Below, one piece after another: positions 44,640 through 54,375 of a DNA stretch of 64,000 nt. Source of the DNA: Porphyra umbilicalis (taxonomy: Eukaryota; Rhodophyta; Bangiophyceae; Bangiales; Bangiaceae); contig KV918905.1 in NCBI GenBank assembly GCA_002049455.2, forward strand, positions 119,124 through 183,123, in the 5' to 3' direction. The position numbers were made by a program, and so were the translations under genes. Below the pieces are notes generated by a model. The model was not told the origin of the DNA. It did no database searches and saw only the letters and a program-made list of their open reading frames with translations. Position 1 is the stretch's first letter, and every line of letters begins with the position of its first letter.

Positions 44640-46262
44640 CGGGGGCCCCAGTGACCGCGTGCAGGCCAGTGCTGCTTCCAGCGGTGCCACCCGGGCCGGG
44701 CCAGATCGATGGGGGGCCCCCAGAGGGGCCACAAACGCAACCGCAACATTCGTGGCGGCTGTTCCGCTCGGACAACCACCAATGGCAGGCCGCGGCGGCT
44801 GGCGGCGGCCCGAGGCAACCGGAGGCGGGTCCCAGGCGACGGCGTACAGGCCGCTGCAGATTTTTCCGGCGCCGCCAGGGCCCGGCCAGATCGATGGGGG
44901 GCCCCCAGAGGGGCCACAAACGCAACCGCAACATTCATGGCGGCTGTTCCGCTCGGACAACCACCAATGGCAGGCCGCGGCGGGTGGCGGCGGCCCGAGG
45001 CATACGGAGGCGGGTCCCAGGCGACGGCGTGCAGGCCGGTGCAGATTATTCCGGGGCCGCCAGGGCCCGGCCAGATCGATGGGGGGCCCCCAGAGGGGCC
45101 ACAAACGCAACCGCAACATTCATGGCGGCTGTTCCGCTCGGACAACCACAAATGGCAGGCCGCGGCGTCTGGCGGCGGCCCGAGGCATACGGAGGCGGGT
45201 CCCAGGCGACGGCGTGCAGGCCGGTGCAGATTATTCCGGGGCCGCCAGGGCCCGGCCAGATCGATGGGGGGCCCCCAGAGGGGCCACAAACGCAACCGCA
45301 ACATTCATGGCGGCTGTTTCGCTCGGACAACCATCAATGGCAGGCCGTGGCGGCTGGCGGCGGCCCGAGGCAACCGGAGGCGGGTCCCAGGCGACGGCGT
45401 ACAGGCCGCTGCAGATTATTCCGGGGCCGCCAGGGCCCGGCCAGATCGATGGGGGGCCCCCAGAGGGGCCACAAACGCAACCGCAACATTCATGGCGGCT
45501 GTTCCGCTCGGACAACCACCAATGGCAGGCCGCGGCGGCTGGCGGCGGCCCGAGGCATACGGAGGCCGGTCCCAGGCGACGGCGTACAGGCCGCTGCCGA
45601 TTTTACCGGCGCCGCCAGGGCCCGGCCAGATCGATGGGGGGCCCCCAGAGGGGCCACAAACGCAACCGCAACATTCATGGCGGCTGTTCCGCTCGGACAA
45701 CCACCAATGGCAGGCCGCGGCGGCTGGCGGCGGCCCGAGGCAACCGGAGGCGGGTCCCAGGCGACGGCGTACAGGCCGCTGCAGATTTTTCCGGCGCCGC
45801 CAGGGCCCGGCCAGATCGATGGGGGGCCCCCAGAGGGGCCACAAACGCAACCGCAACATTCATGGCGGCTGTTCCGCTCGGACAACCACCAATGGCAGGC
45901 CGCGGCGGCTGGCGGGGGCCCGAGGCAACCGGAGGCGGGTCCCAGGCGACGGCGTACAGGCAGCTGCAGATTTTTCCGGCGCCGCCAGGGCCCGGCCAGA
46001 TCGATGGGGGGCCCCCAGAGGGGCCACAAACGCAACCGCAACATTCATGGCGGCTGTTCCGCTCGGACAACCACCAATGACAGGCCGCGGCGGCTGGCGG
46101 CGGCCCGAGGCATACGGAGGCGGGGCCCAGGCGACGGCGTACAGGCCGCTGCAGATTTTACCGGCGCCGCCTGGGCCCGGCCAGATTGATGGGGGGCCCC
46201 CAGAGGGGCCGCAAAGGCTCCTGCAACATTCATGGCGACGGTTCCGCCGGGGCAGCCAATAA
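44640..46262. repeat. 185-bp satellite, eight full units plus partial ends
   Basis: CCAGATCGAT (last copy CCAGATTGAT) occurs at 44701, 44886, 45071, 45256, 45441, 45626, 45811, 45996 and 46181, always 185 bases apart. Units are nearly identical, varying at a few sites such as CAACCGG/CATACGG and TTTTTCC/TTATTCC. The first and last partial units are more diverged. No stop occurs in any plus frame, so three overlapping ~500-codon frames arise. These are not genes. Confidence 0.97.
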
Positions 46263-46657
46263 TGGACGCCGGCCCCGGCTGGCGGCTGCAAGATCTGTGG
46301 CTCGGAATGCCCGCATGTGCGGTCTGGGGACCCGCGAGATACGCTTCTTTCTTTGTTTGGCTCGTATCTGGTGCTCTCTGGCCCTGTTTTTGGCCCCGGA
46401 CATCGATTCGGCGGGCGTCTGGGCCGCATCTGCATGGCTTGCTGGGGTGCCGTGCAGGCACTTTTTGGCATCCATGGCCCGAGACACCAGGTGCTGTCTG
46501 GGTGTCTGTCGGGGTCTGGGACGCCTACAGCGGTTCACGTCACCGGGCCTGTCTGTGTCTGGCACGTATCCGGCTTATTTGAACGCGTGATCGGCCGCGT
46601 GACCAGGGCGCCACGGCAGGGCACGGCTGTCCGACGCAGGCTTTTCATTGGCTGATA
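46263..46657. other. Spacer between satellite and right end motif
   Basis: About 400 bases of mixed composition with no gene or clear motif. Confidence 0.45.
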
Positions 46658-46699
46658 AAATTTCACATGGGCAGTTCACGCCAATATCATGTGAAAGCT
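46658..46699 (-). repeat. Right inverted-end motif
   Basis: AATTTCACATGGGCAGTTCA followed by CGCCAATATCATGTGAAAGCT. Read on the minus strand it matches the left motif at 30961-31002. Confidence 0.75.
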
Positions 46700-47713
46700 G
46701 TTCGGCCCGTTTCCTTCACGCCGCGGCGCCACGCCGGCGTGTGGCGCGCCGGCGGCTGACCGCGGCGGCGGCGGCCGCCGCCGCCGCCCCGCCCCGCGCC
46801 ATTGTACGCGCCCGCACGGGCGCGTCGGCGGCGGCGCCGCCGCCGCCCCGAGCCCGCGCCGCCCGTTTTTTCTTGTTGTGGCGCGGGTGGGCGGGCGGGG
46901 CGACTCTGCCGCCGTCCCCACCGCCCCGCCGCTGCCGACCGGGCGCCCCCGCCGCGCCACGTCGGGCCACACGGGTGCGCGCCGCACCGCGGGTGGCGTC
47001 GGCGGCAGGGGGGATGGATGGATGGCAGGGCGGCAGTGGGAGCCCCCCCCCCCCCTCCCCCCCCCCCCCCCCCGCGTCCCCCTCCCCCCCGCCCGAGCCT
47101 CCGCGACGCGTCGATCCGAGGCGGCCCGTTTTGCAGACGGCCCCGCCGCCCCGCACCGCCGCCGCCCGCCGCCGTTTTGTGCGCGTCGGCGCGCGCCGCC
47201 GCGGCGGCGCGCAGGCGCGCGCCGCGGCGCGCGTGCGGTTCCCCCCGCCGCGTGCGCGGGGGGGTGCGGCCGCCGAGGCTGGCGGGGGGGGGGGGGGGGG
47301 TGGCCCCGCCGCCCCGCCCCGCCCCACCCACCCGCACGCCGGCGGGCGGGGCCGCCGGTGCCAAGCCCCCCGCCGCCCCCCCGCCGCGCGCCAGTGCCGG
47401 TGGCGGGGCGGGGCGGCCGCCGACGGGGGGGGGGCGGCGCGGCCGCCCACAGCCCCCGACGGGGGCGCCTCGGCGACGGTCGTCGGCGCGACCGCGGGCG
47501 GCACAAGAGCGGCGGCGGGAGCCGTGGGTTTGACCCAACCTCGCACCCCCCCCCCCAGTCGTCTGCGCCCCACCCACGCGCCGCGCCACCGCCGCCGCTT
47601 TGCACCGCCGTCTCGACCGCCGACCCGCGGGCGGTGAGGCGCGCGCCGCCCCCCGTCTCTCCAGCCGCCCCCGCCGCGCCGCTCGCCGCCGCACGTGCAG
47701 GGGTGCCGCCGCC
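46700..47713. other. Extremely GC-rich intergenic tract
   Basis: CGG/GCC and homopolymer G or C runs (for example 47042-47075 and 47284-47302) keep both strands open in several frames. The frames of 200-620 codons are Arg/Ala/Gly/Pro artefacts. The end is the upstream region of the secreted-protein gene. Confidence 0.7.
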
Positions 47714-48410
47714 ATGGGCCGCCTCGCCGCCTTGGCGCTCGCCGCTGCCGCCGCGGCGGCTACCGCCGCCGCCGCCGTTGCCGCCGCGTCGCCGCCAACG
47801 CCGCGACGCCCACAGGCCGTCGAGGTCCGCACGCCCGACGGGCGGGATTGCATCACCCGGTGGTACGTGGCGGCCGCCACTGGGGCGGGCGGGTGGGGTG
47901 TGTGGGCGGATGAGACCGCGTGCTGCCCCCCGCGCATGCCGACGAGAACGCAGGACCGTCTTTCGGCGCGGCCGACGATGCACCGAGGCGTGGCGCCAGT
48001 GCGGCACGCGCCTCAACGGCAACGGCACCTGCGTGCGCACCGGGTGCGACACGACCGCGTGCGCCGAGGCGGCGTGTCTGCCCACGCCGCCCGCCATGAA
48101 GACGCGCACCGTGCGGCGGGGCGGGGAGCGGTGCGTCGCGACGGGGTCCGCGTGCGGCACGCGCCGGTCGGCGGGGGCTGTGCACGTGGACGGGGTGCGA
48201 CGCCCTCGCCTGCGCGGCCCCCGTGTGCCGCGCCGCCGCCAAAGACGATGCGCTCGCGCACGCCGCGCCGCGCGTGCGTCGAGTGCTGGTGGCCGGCGGT
48301 CGCGTCGGTCGACAAGAGCACCGACGCGATGCGCTGCGCGTGGGCGTGGAAGGACGTCAAGGCGTGTTGGTGTGCGGACGGTACGAGCCCGACGTGGAAG
48401 AAGGTGTTGA
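47714..48410 (+). pseudogene. Cysteine-rich secreted protein, frame-broken
   Basis: The ATG at 47714 (GCCGCCATGG) opens an Ala-rich signal peptide MGRLAALALAAAAAAATAAA and then RDCITRWYVA...WADETACC. The same kind of sequence continues in other frames. First comes CTEAWRQCGTRLNGNGTCV and TGCDTTACAEAAC (48000-48075), next CTWTGCDALACAAPVC (48180-48235), then ACVECWWPAV and MRCAWAWKDVKACWC (48278-48380). Thus a Cys-rich unit (C...CG.RL.G.GTC..TGCD..AC...C) occurs twice. At least three one-base shifts separate the pieces, near short C and G runs. A pyrimidine-rich TTTCTCTCTGCTCCTAG acceptor at 48474-48491 suggests a further exon. It is either a decaying gene or an error-rich stretch. The family is unknown. 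Confidence 0.5.
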
Positions 48411-48722
48411 GCGGGGGGAGGAGGCGGGAACCGCGAGGTGGGGCGGGGGGGGTCGCGTCGGACGACCTTTTTCTCTTTCTCTCTGCTCCTAGATACGACC
48501 CGACAGAGACGCGCGACGTGACGCAACACCACAGACGCACAAAGCACCCCCCACACGGCGAACCACCACCGCCGTCCTCTCCGCGACCGCCGCCCGGCAC
48601 GCGTCCCCCTCCACCGCCGTCCTCACCGCGACCGCCGCCCGGCACGCGTCCCCCTCCACCCCGCCCCCCCCCCCCGCCATGCCCGCCGACCGTCGTCCGC
48701 CCCCCCCCCCCCCCCCCCCCCC

Positions 48723-49209
48723 TCACTTCCACGGCACGTCGTCGCCAAAGAGGCTCGCCGCGTTGGCGGCGCCCAACACGTCGGCCTCCACCCCCCCCCC
48801 CAACACGTCAGTCGCGGCGGCGTTGACCCACCGGCGCTCGACAATGACGGCCGGACACGCGGGGCCGTCGACGAGGGCGACGCGCCGGCCACGCCGCGGC
48901 AGCGGATACGCCACCACCCCCGCCACGTCGGTAAAGGTGGCGGTGACGACGCGCGCGGTTGCGGCGGGGCGCTCCCAACAGACGAGGCGGTACACGTAGC
49001 GGGGGGGGGGTCCCCCGCCGCGGACGCCCCGCCGGGGGGGGGGTGCCGCCGCCGGCCGCCACCCCGACGCGGTCCACGCGTAAGAGTGGCCCGCCGCCAA
49101 ACACCGTCACGCAGTCGGGCACGTCCTCCTCCGTCGCGGCGTTAAAGACGGTCGGCCGCAGGCGGCCCGTCACAATGCCGACCCAGGCGCCGCCGTCGCC
49201 GCCGTCGCC

Positions 49210-49241
<32 letters not shown>

Positions 49242-50895
49242 CGCCGCCGCCGCACCCGCCCGCGGCCGCGTCGGCCGCGTCGGCCGGCGCGGGCGGCACC
49301 CAATGCGGGTAGCCGAGCGCCGCCGCCAGGGACGCGGCGCCCGTCAGCTGCGGGCAGTCAATCATGGCGCCCGGGCGGAGGGCGGCGGCGAGGACGACCC
49401 CATCATAGGGGCCGGCCACCCCCCCCCCCTCAAGCGTGAGGGTGTAGGCCCCAAAGCCGCCCGGGGCGGCGACGGTCACGACGCGCGAGCGCAGTGCCAC
49501 GGCCGCCCCCGAGGCGGCGGCGAGGCCGCCGACGAGGCCCGCCGCCAAGCCGGCGGGGGACCCCGACAGCCGCGCGCGCGCGGCGAGGGCGGCGGGGAGG
49601 GGGAGCTCCCCGAGGCGCACCCCGAGGGCGAGGATGGAGGTGGTGGGGAGGTCCCCCCCGCCTCCGCCGGCGCCAAAGCCGCCCCCCCCCCCCTCCCCCC
49701 CAGAGGGGCCAAAGGTGCCCCCGGCGCCGGCGCCGGCGCCGGCGCCGGCCAAGCCGAGGGTGGGGGCGACGACCTCCTCCACAAAATCCGCCCGCACCCC
49801 ATGGGCGGCGAGCCACGGCGCCCCCGCCGCCGTGGCGACGCGCGCCAGCCCCGCCCGCGACAGGAGGTGGCCGAGGGTGACCCCCCGGCGGGCGGCGCGG
49901 GCGGTCCGCACCGCCGTCAGCCGCGCCGTCGTCTCCTCCACCGCCGCGGCGACGCCCGAGAGGGAGGTGCCATACGCGAGGAAGCCCGTCAGCCGCGCGC
50001 CCGCCGCCGTTGCCACCGTATTGGCGGCAGACAGGGTGCGGCGGGGCGGCAACACCCCGCCCCCCGTCGTCACGACCGTCACGGCCAGCGCGGCGGCAAC
50101 GAGGGCGGGGTGCCGCCGCACGGGCGGCGGGAGCGGCCCGACCCACAGCGCCAGCGCGACGGCCACGGCGGCGGCGCCGACGGCGCGGGCGAGCCAACAC
50201 GCGCCCGCCGAGCGGGCGGCGGCGTCGGCCCACCGGGAGCGCCGCACGCACACTGCCCACGCGTCGCGGCGGTAGTCATAGGTGCCGACGGAGCGGCTCG
50301 TGCCGGCGGCGGTGGGGCGGGGGGAGAGGGTGGCGCTCGTGAGCGCCGCCCCAACCCCCGCGCGCGCGAGGAGGTCCCCCAGGAGGGGGGTGTGGGCGAG
50401 GGGGATGGCCGCAACGGTGCCGACTTCGACGGCGCCCCCGCCGCCGTCGAGGGGGTGGGCGATAAACTTGTTGCCGCCGAGGCGGTCGCGCGCCTCAAAG
50501 ATGGTGATCTGGCGGGTGGGGGGGGGGGGGGGACGAGGCGGAGAAAAAGAGGAGAAGCGGGGCGGGGGAACAAAGCGGGGTGGAGCGCCGCGCGCGCGGG
50601 GGACGACCCGGTGAGTCGGCTGCACCCACCCGTCCACGCACCGGCCGCGGGCGACGCGCCTTCACGGGACGCCCTCAACGGCGGCCCGTCGACCGCCGCC
50701 GCCGACGGCGGCGGGGCGCCGCCGCCCGCCGCCCGCCGCCCCCCCCCCCCCCGCGCGGTTCCGTACCTCCACCGCCTCGTCCGCGTCGGGGGCGCCCGCC
50801 CGCCGCCGCCGCTCCCGGTTGCACGCGGCGACCTCGGACAAGCAAAAGGCCGTCGCGGCGCCGCAGAGGTTGCCCCCAATGATGGCCACCTTCAT
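48723..50895 (-). CDS. Prenylcysteine lyase-like FAD oxidoreductase
   Basis: Exon 1 (50895-50767, 43 codons) opens MKVAIIGGNLCGAATAFCL, a Rossmann GxGxxG-like loop. The intron 50509-50766 (GTACGG...CCAG, phase 0) restores EITIFEARDRLGGN, the usual end of the FAD-binding unit. Later landmarks fit prenylcysteine oxidase/lyase proteins, which oxidatively cleave farnesyl- or geranylgeranyl-cysteine. They are VRADFVEEVVAPTLG, TSILALGVRLGELPLP, WVGIVTGRLRPTVFN, DCVTVFGGGPLLRVDRV, YVYRLVCWERP, then VVAYPLPRRG and VNAAATDVLGGGVEADVLGA ending at 48723. A hydrophobic pair (about 180-240) may contact membrane. Between GGGPLLRVDRV and YVYRLV the frame moves by one base at C-runs near 49008-49040. The Gly-rich insert (GAGAGAG...) is unusual. 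The family call is by pattern only. Confidence 0.72.
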
Positions 50896-50907
50896 GGCGG
50901 ACGGCGG

Positions 50908-51030
50908 GCGGCACACGCGGGGGGGTGGGGGGGGGGGGGGGGTGGGGGGGTGGGAGGGGGGGTGGGGGGTGGGAGGGGGGTGGGGGGTGGGAGGGGGGTG
51001 GGGGGGTGGGAGGGGGGTGGGGGGGTTTGT
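50908..51030. repeat. G-rich microsatellite just upstream of the flavoprotein gene
   Basis: GGGTGGGGGG and GGGAGGGG units make about 120 bases almost free of C on the plus strand. It starts 13 bases 5' of the ATG at 50895. The gene strand is thus C-rich and the other strand can form G-quadruplexes. Confidence 0.85.
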
Positions 51031-52302
51031 ACCGCACCGCCACGCACGCGCCGCGCCGCCGGCAGCGCCCGGGCGGCGGCACGTCGGTGGGGGCGCGGTC
51101 GGGGGGGGCCGCACGGCGACGTGACGACGGCGGCGGCGGCGCGGCGCGGCCGCGCGGGGGCCGCCGCCGGTCGGCGGTCCGCGGTCGGCGGCCGGGGGGG
51201 GGGGCGGGCGGCGGGCAGAGGGCGACGGCAGCCGCGCCCGGCGGGCAACGGCCGACCGCCCGGCGCGGCGCGCGTGGACGTCCACGCGGGACGTCCGGAC
51301 GTCCCGGATTCGGCCGAATCGGGGCGGGCGGGGGATCACGCGCGCACGACCCGCGCGCTGCCGTTTCGAGGGCGACGGGCCCCGCGCGGAGGCGCTTGAG
51401 CCGTAAATACACCTTTCAAATGCGATCACTCCGATGCAGTGGTCACACCTATTTAGTTACTGAAAGCGCGTACGCAAACTGAAAGCGCGTTCGCGAAAAC
51501 ACCCTGGACTTGCAAAACGATAGAACTGTTTTCACACGACGAAAGATACATAGGCAAGTCGAGCACCGCCTCCCGGGTGAGCGTCACCTGCACGACCGGC
51601 GCCGCTTGGGAGCGCACATACAAGCGGGAGATCACAAAAAAGGAGACGAGGAAGGCGGCCATGGCGGCGGTGGTGGCGGTCGCCGACGTGACCACCGCTT
51701 GCTGGCGTACGGGGCGCTCCGCCCACCGCCGCCGCGGCGTCCACCGCGGCCCGCACTAGCGGCAGCTGCTGCCGTCGGGGGGGTACCCGCCCACTGGTGG
51801 GTAGCGGCCGCCCGCACGCTCCTCGGCGACCAGCGCTTTGTCTTCGTCCGAGGGGGGTAGGTGATCGCCGCGAGGGGCTCCTGCCGCACCCACCGGAGGG
51901 TCAGCAGCGGCCGCCACCGCCGTGGCGGGCGGCGGCTGCCACCGAGGCACGGCCGCCACCATCCGAGAAACCACCAGCCGACGCTGGCTGGGCAGTCGTC
52001 GCTTGCCGCAGCGCAGACTCGAGGCCGAGCTGCGCGATGCGCACGTGCGCGGCGGCGACGCGGTGGATGGGGAGGGGGGGTATGTGGGGCCACAGAGGGG
52101 GAGGGGGGGGGAAGAAGCCGTCGATGGCACGGGGGGGCGGGCGGCGGGGTGGAGCGAGAAAATAGCTGCGCGACATCCCGCACGGCCAATTTCGCCACCG
52201 GGACACCACCACCCCCTCGCACGGGCCACACGCACGGCGCTGCCCTCTCCTCGTCACAGGCTCGCGCGTGGGACGCCCGCGCGCCACAATAGACTCCTCG
52301 GC
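51031..52302. other. Intergenic, no supportable gene
   Basis: GC-rich to about 51390, then mixed. A 19-base-spaced direct repeat ACTGAAAGCGCGT(A/T)CGC lies at 51459 and 51478. Open frames near 51500-52250 lack any motif. Confidence 0.45.
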
Positions 52303-52444
52303 AGCTACAGCCGTTCTCTCAAAAACCTCGCACGCCAACTGTTGCACTACTCTGACAAATCGGCCTTCACGGTGTCGCAGAGGCCGATTTGTCAGAGTGG
52401 TGCAACAGTTGGCGTGCGAGGTTTTTGAGAGAACGGCTGTAGCT
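52303..52444. repeat. Foldback: 64-bp arms, 14-nt loop
   Basis: Left arm 52303-52366 (from AGCTACAGCCGTTCTCTC to AATCGGCCT) and right arm 52381-52444 are perfect complements except one T/G position. The loop is TCACGGTGTCGCAG. If transcribed it would form a long hairpin. Confidence 0.95.
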
Positions 52445-52663
52445 GGTACTCTTACCGGTGGCGTCCCCGCTTCCTGCTTCCCTTTCTGCTTTAAGGGGGT
52501 CGCTCTTTTTTCTTTGACCAGCGAGACACAAAACAAAGAGAAAACTTTTACTGCGTGTCCGTCTCGGGCGGAGACCCTACCAAAAAAAAAAGCCCATCGG
52601 GTCGAAGTCCTTTTCCATCAACACGTCATCGTCCCCCTCCGCCGCTAGGGGCGCCGGCAGCTG

Positions 52664-53007
52664 CTAGGCAGCACGCGCGGCGGCCGCTCTTTCTTTGGCG
52701 TATTGCTGCAGCCTCTTAGCGGCGTGTCGCACACGCTCTGCCTCCCACGACTGTATTTCTTTGGTCTCGCGCAAAGTCCCCGCAGTCGTGTCGCGCAGGT
52801 GGGTATTTTTGGCGCGCAAGCGCCCATCGCCCGTCTTGGTGGCGCGGCGCCGGCCGGGCTTGGCCGACTTGCGTTGTTGCCCGTCGTCCAATGCCGCGTC
52901 CGCCCGAGGGTCATAAGCAATTGCGGTCCGCTGGACGAGCTCGAGGCAGCTTCCCAAGAAGAAATCTGCGGTCAACTGCGCCTGAAAGTAGTTGAAGAAC
53001 CCGTGCC
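52664..53007 (-). CDS. Possible 3' exon of unknown gene
   Basis: A frame opening right after CCCTATAG reads AWHGFFNYFQAQLTADFFLG, then SCLELVQRTAIAYDPRAD, a basic Lys/Arg stretch, and a predicted coiled-coil end (IQSWEAERVRHAAKRLQQYA) to the stop at 52664. There is no internal ATG near its start, so it would need an upstream exon. The TIR element at 53023 begins 16 bases upstream, so the exon may have been separated from its gene. No family is recognised. Confidence 0.35.
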
Positions 53008-53022
53008 AGGCCTATAGGGCCT

Positions 53023-53653
53023 GCTTATTGTGTGTTCACGCGCAAATGCGTTTTTCTTGTAAAAAGCTCCGTATGTAACAATCTTGCGGACCGGCCTGCA
53101 TGTAGCCGTAAACGGCGATTTCGCCCACAACAATTTGCGCAGCGGAACTGCGTTTGGTCCGGACTGTTATCTTTACACCATCCGAAGCGCCTCGCCGCGC
53201 CGAGACCGGCCATAGCCTTCCCTCAGTCCGGACACCGCTTGCCTGCGCTTCACAAAAAGTTGCGACGTCAGCATCTGACGGAGGGGACCGAGCTACAGAA
53301 CGACCATGTCGCTTAAGCCGTAGGCATTGACAATCTCCTCACAGTCAGCAGTCCGTGCAGCTGGCCAACAACAGCCACACATGCGGTGATGCGGTCGATA
53401 TTGATTGACGATTGGATCATGGAGACCCTTAGCCGTCATGGCGATTGGCTCCGTGTCGCTCTTGACAGCTAGAGATTTCCTTTGTACCAGCTTGTGGGTC
53501 ACCCTGTAAAATGTAAGCCACCAACTCTTGCGGCCTCTCCCGCAGTTTTTCCACAATTCTTCCACAAATCTACGCCCTTGCGGAGGGCCTTACGGAGGGG
53601 GTTTCGGAGCTTTCTACAAGAAAAACGCGTTTGCGCGTGAACACACGATAAGC
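53023..53653. mobile_element. 631-bp TIR element, non-autonomous
   Basis: Ends of about 48 bp are inverted copies starting GCTTAT(T/C)GTGTGTTCACG and including GCGTTTTTCTTGTA(A/G)AAAGC, with three or four mismatches. A 90-codon minus-strand frame inside (53293-53565) has ordinary composition but no transposase motif. The target duplication is unclear. Confidence 0.8.
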
Positions 53654-53803
53654 ACCACTGCGCGGTGTGGGCGGCTGTGAGCTAGAGGTTGGCGACCATC
53701 TGCTGCGCTGGTACGTCAGGAGATCGTCGAAGGTTCTACTTTATATGTTCGTGAAGTGCATGAAGATAGCATGAAGTGTTGACATTGTGTTCCTCTTTGA
53801 CTA

Positions 53804-53830
53804 CCTCGCCGGTCGGCCCACTTGTAGCCA
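53804..53830 (+). repeat. 27-bp direct repeat, left copy
   Basis: CCTCGCCGGTCGGCCCACTT followed by GTAGCCA. It recurs at 54329-54355 with two mismatches, just 3' of the tyrosine recombinase gene. Confidence 0.85.
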
Positions 53831-54328
53831 CGAACAGTCAGAATTCAATTGGACACGGAACTAAGGCACAATTCAACGCCAGGCTGGTCGCCCGGCTAAC
53901 TTGGCGCGTGGTCGTGGGGCAGATTGGGCCGGCGGGGAGCCGACCGTGACCTGCACCAAGAATGCGCGCCCCACTTGTCAATAAATCAAAGGGAACAGGT
54001 TGGAAAGAGGGCAGGCCAAAGGCCGACCGGCGACAGAGCCAGAGCAGCGCAGGAGCGCCGGGGCGGGGAGTGGTCGGGGCGGATGGTCGGGTGAGGCTGG
54101 AAAGTGCTTGCCGGCCGGCACCTCGCTCCCCCGGCCGCCACCGCGGGTTGATGAAGGCCGCGGTGGCGCCGGCGGCGGGCGGGCGGACAGCTGTCGGCGC
54201 ACTGGGTGCGCGCCGGCGTCGGGGGGAGGGGTAGCCCCCCCGGGTAGAGCCCGCCCGCCCGCGCTCGTACTTGTTGGGCGCCCCCTTGCGAGGTACCCCA
54301 CGGCTCCGCAGGCTGCAACTTGGCCATG

Positions 54329-54355
54329 CCTCGCCAGTCGGCCCACTTGCAGCCA
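54329..54355 (+). repeat. 27-bp direct repeat, right copy
   Basis: CCTCGCCAGTCGGCCCACTT followed by GCAGCCA. It lies 21 bases beyond the stop of the recombinase gene and may be an element end or recombination site. Confidence 0.85.
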
Positions 54356-54375
54356 GACGACGGAGATGACGCCGG

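Larger units (their letters stand above)
30961..46699. mobile_element. Candidate 15.7-kb KDZ/PIF1 transposon
   Basis: Inverted ~40-bp motifs sit at 30961-31002 and 46658-46699. The first 25 bases (AGCTTTCACATGA, a variable base, ATT, a variable base, GCGTGAA) differ at only two places. Each end also carries an internal ATGTGAAA complement. Between them are an orphan gene, a PIF1-like helicase, a KDZ transposase-Ulp1 fusion and a 185-bp satellite. DNA outside is strongly GC-rich and host-like. No clear target duplication was found and the left 60 inner bases are also GC-rich. The boundaries are therefore a hypothesis. Confidence 0.5.

Noticed and set aside
44651-46262. Three ~500-codon frames over the satellite, with Gly/Pro/Arg repeats
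   Set aside because: All three frames are open only because the 185-bp unit lacks stops; codon phase changes each unit.
46676-48556. 626-codon minus-strand frame
   Set aside because: GC-rich Arg/Gly/Pro artefact opposite the secreted-protein gene.
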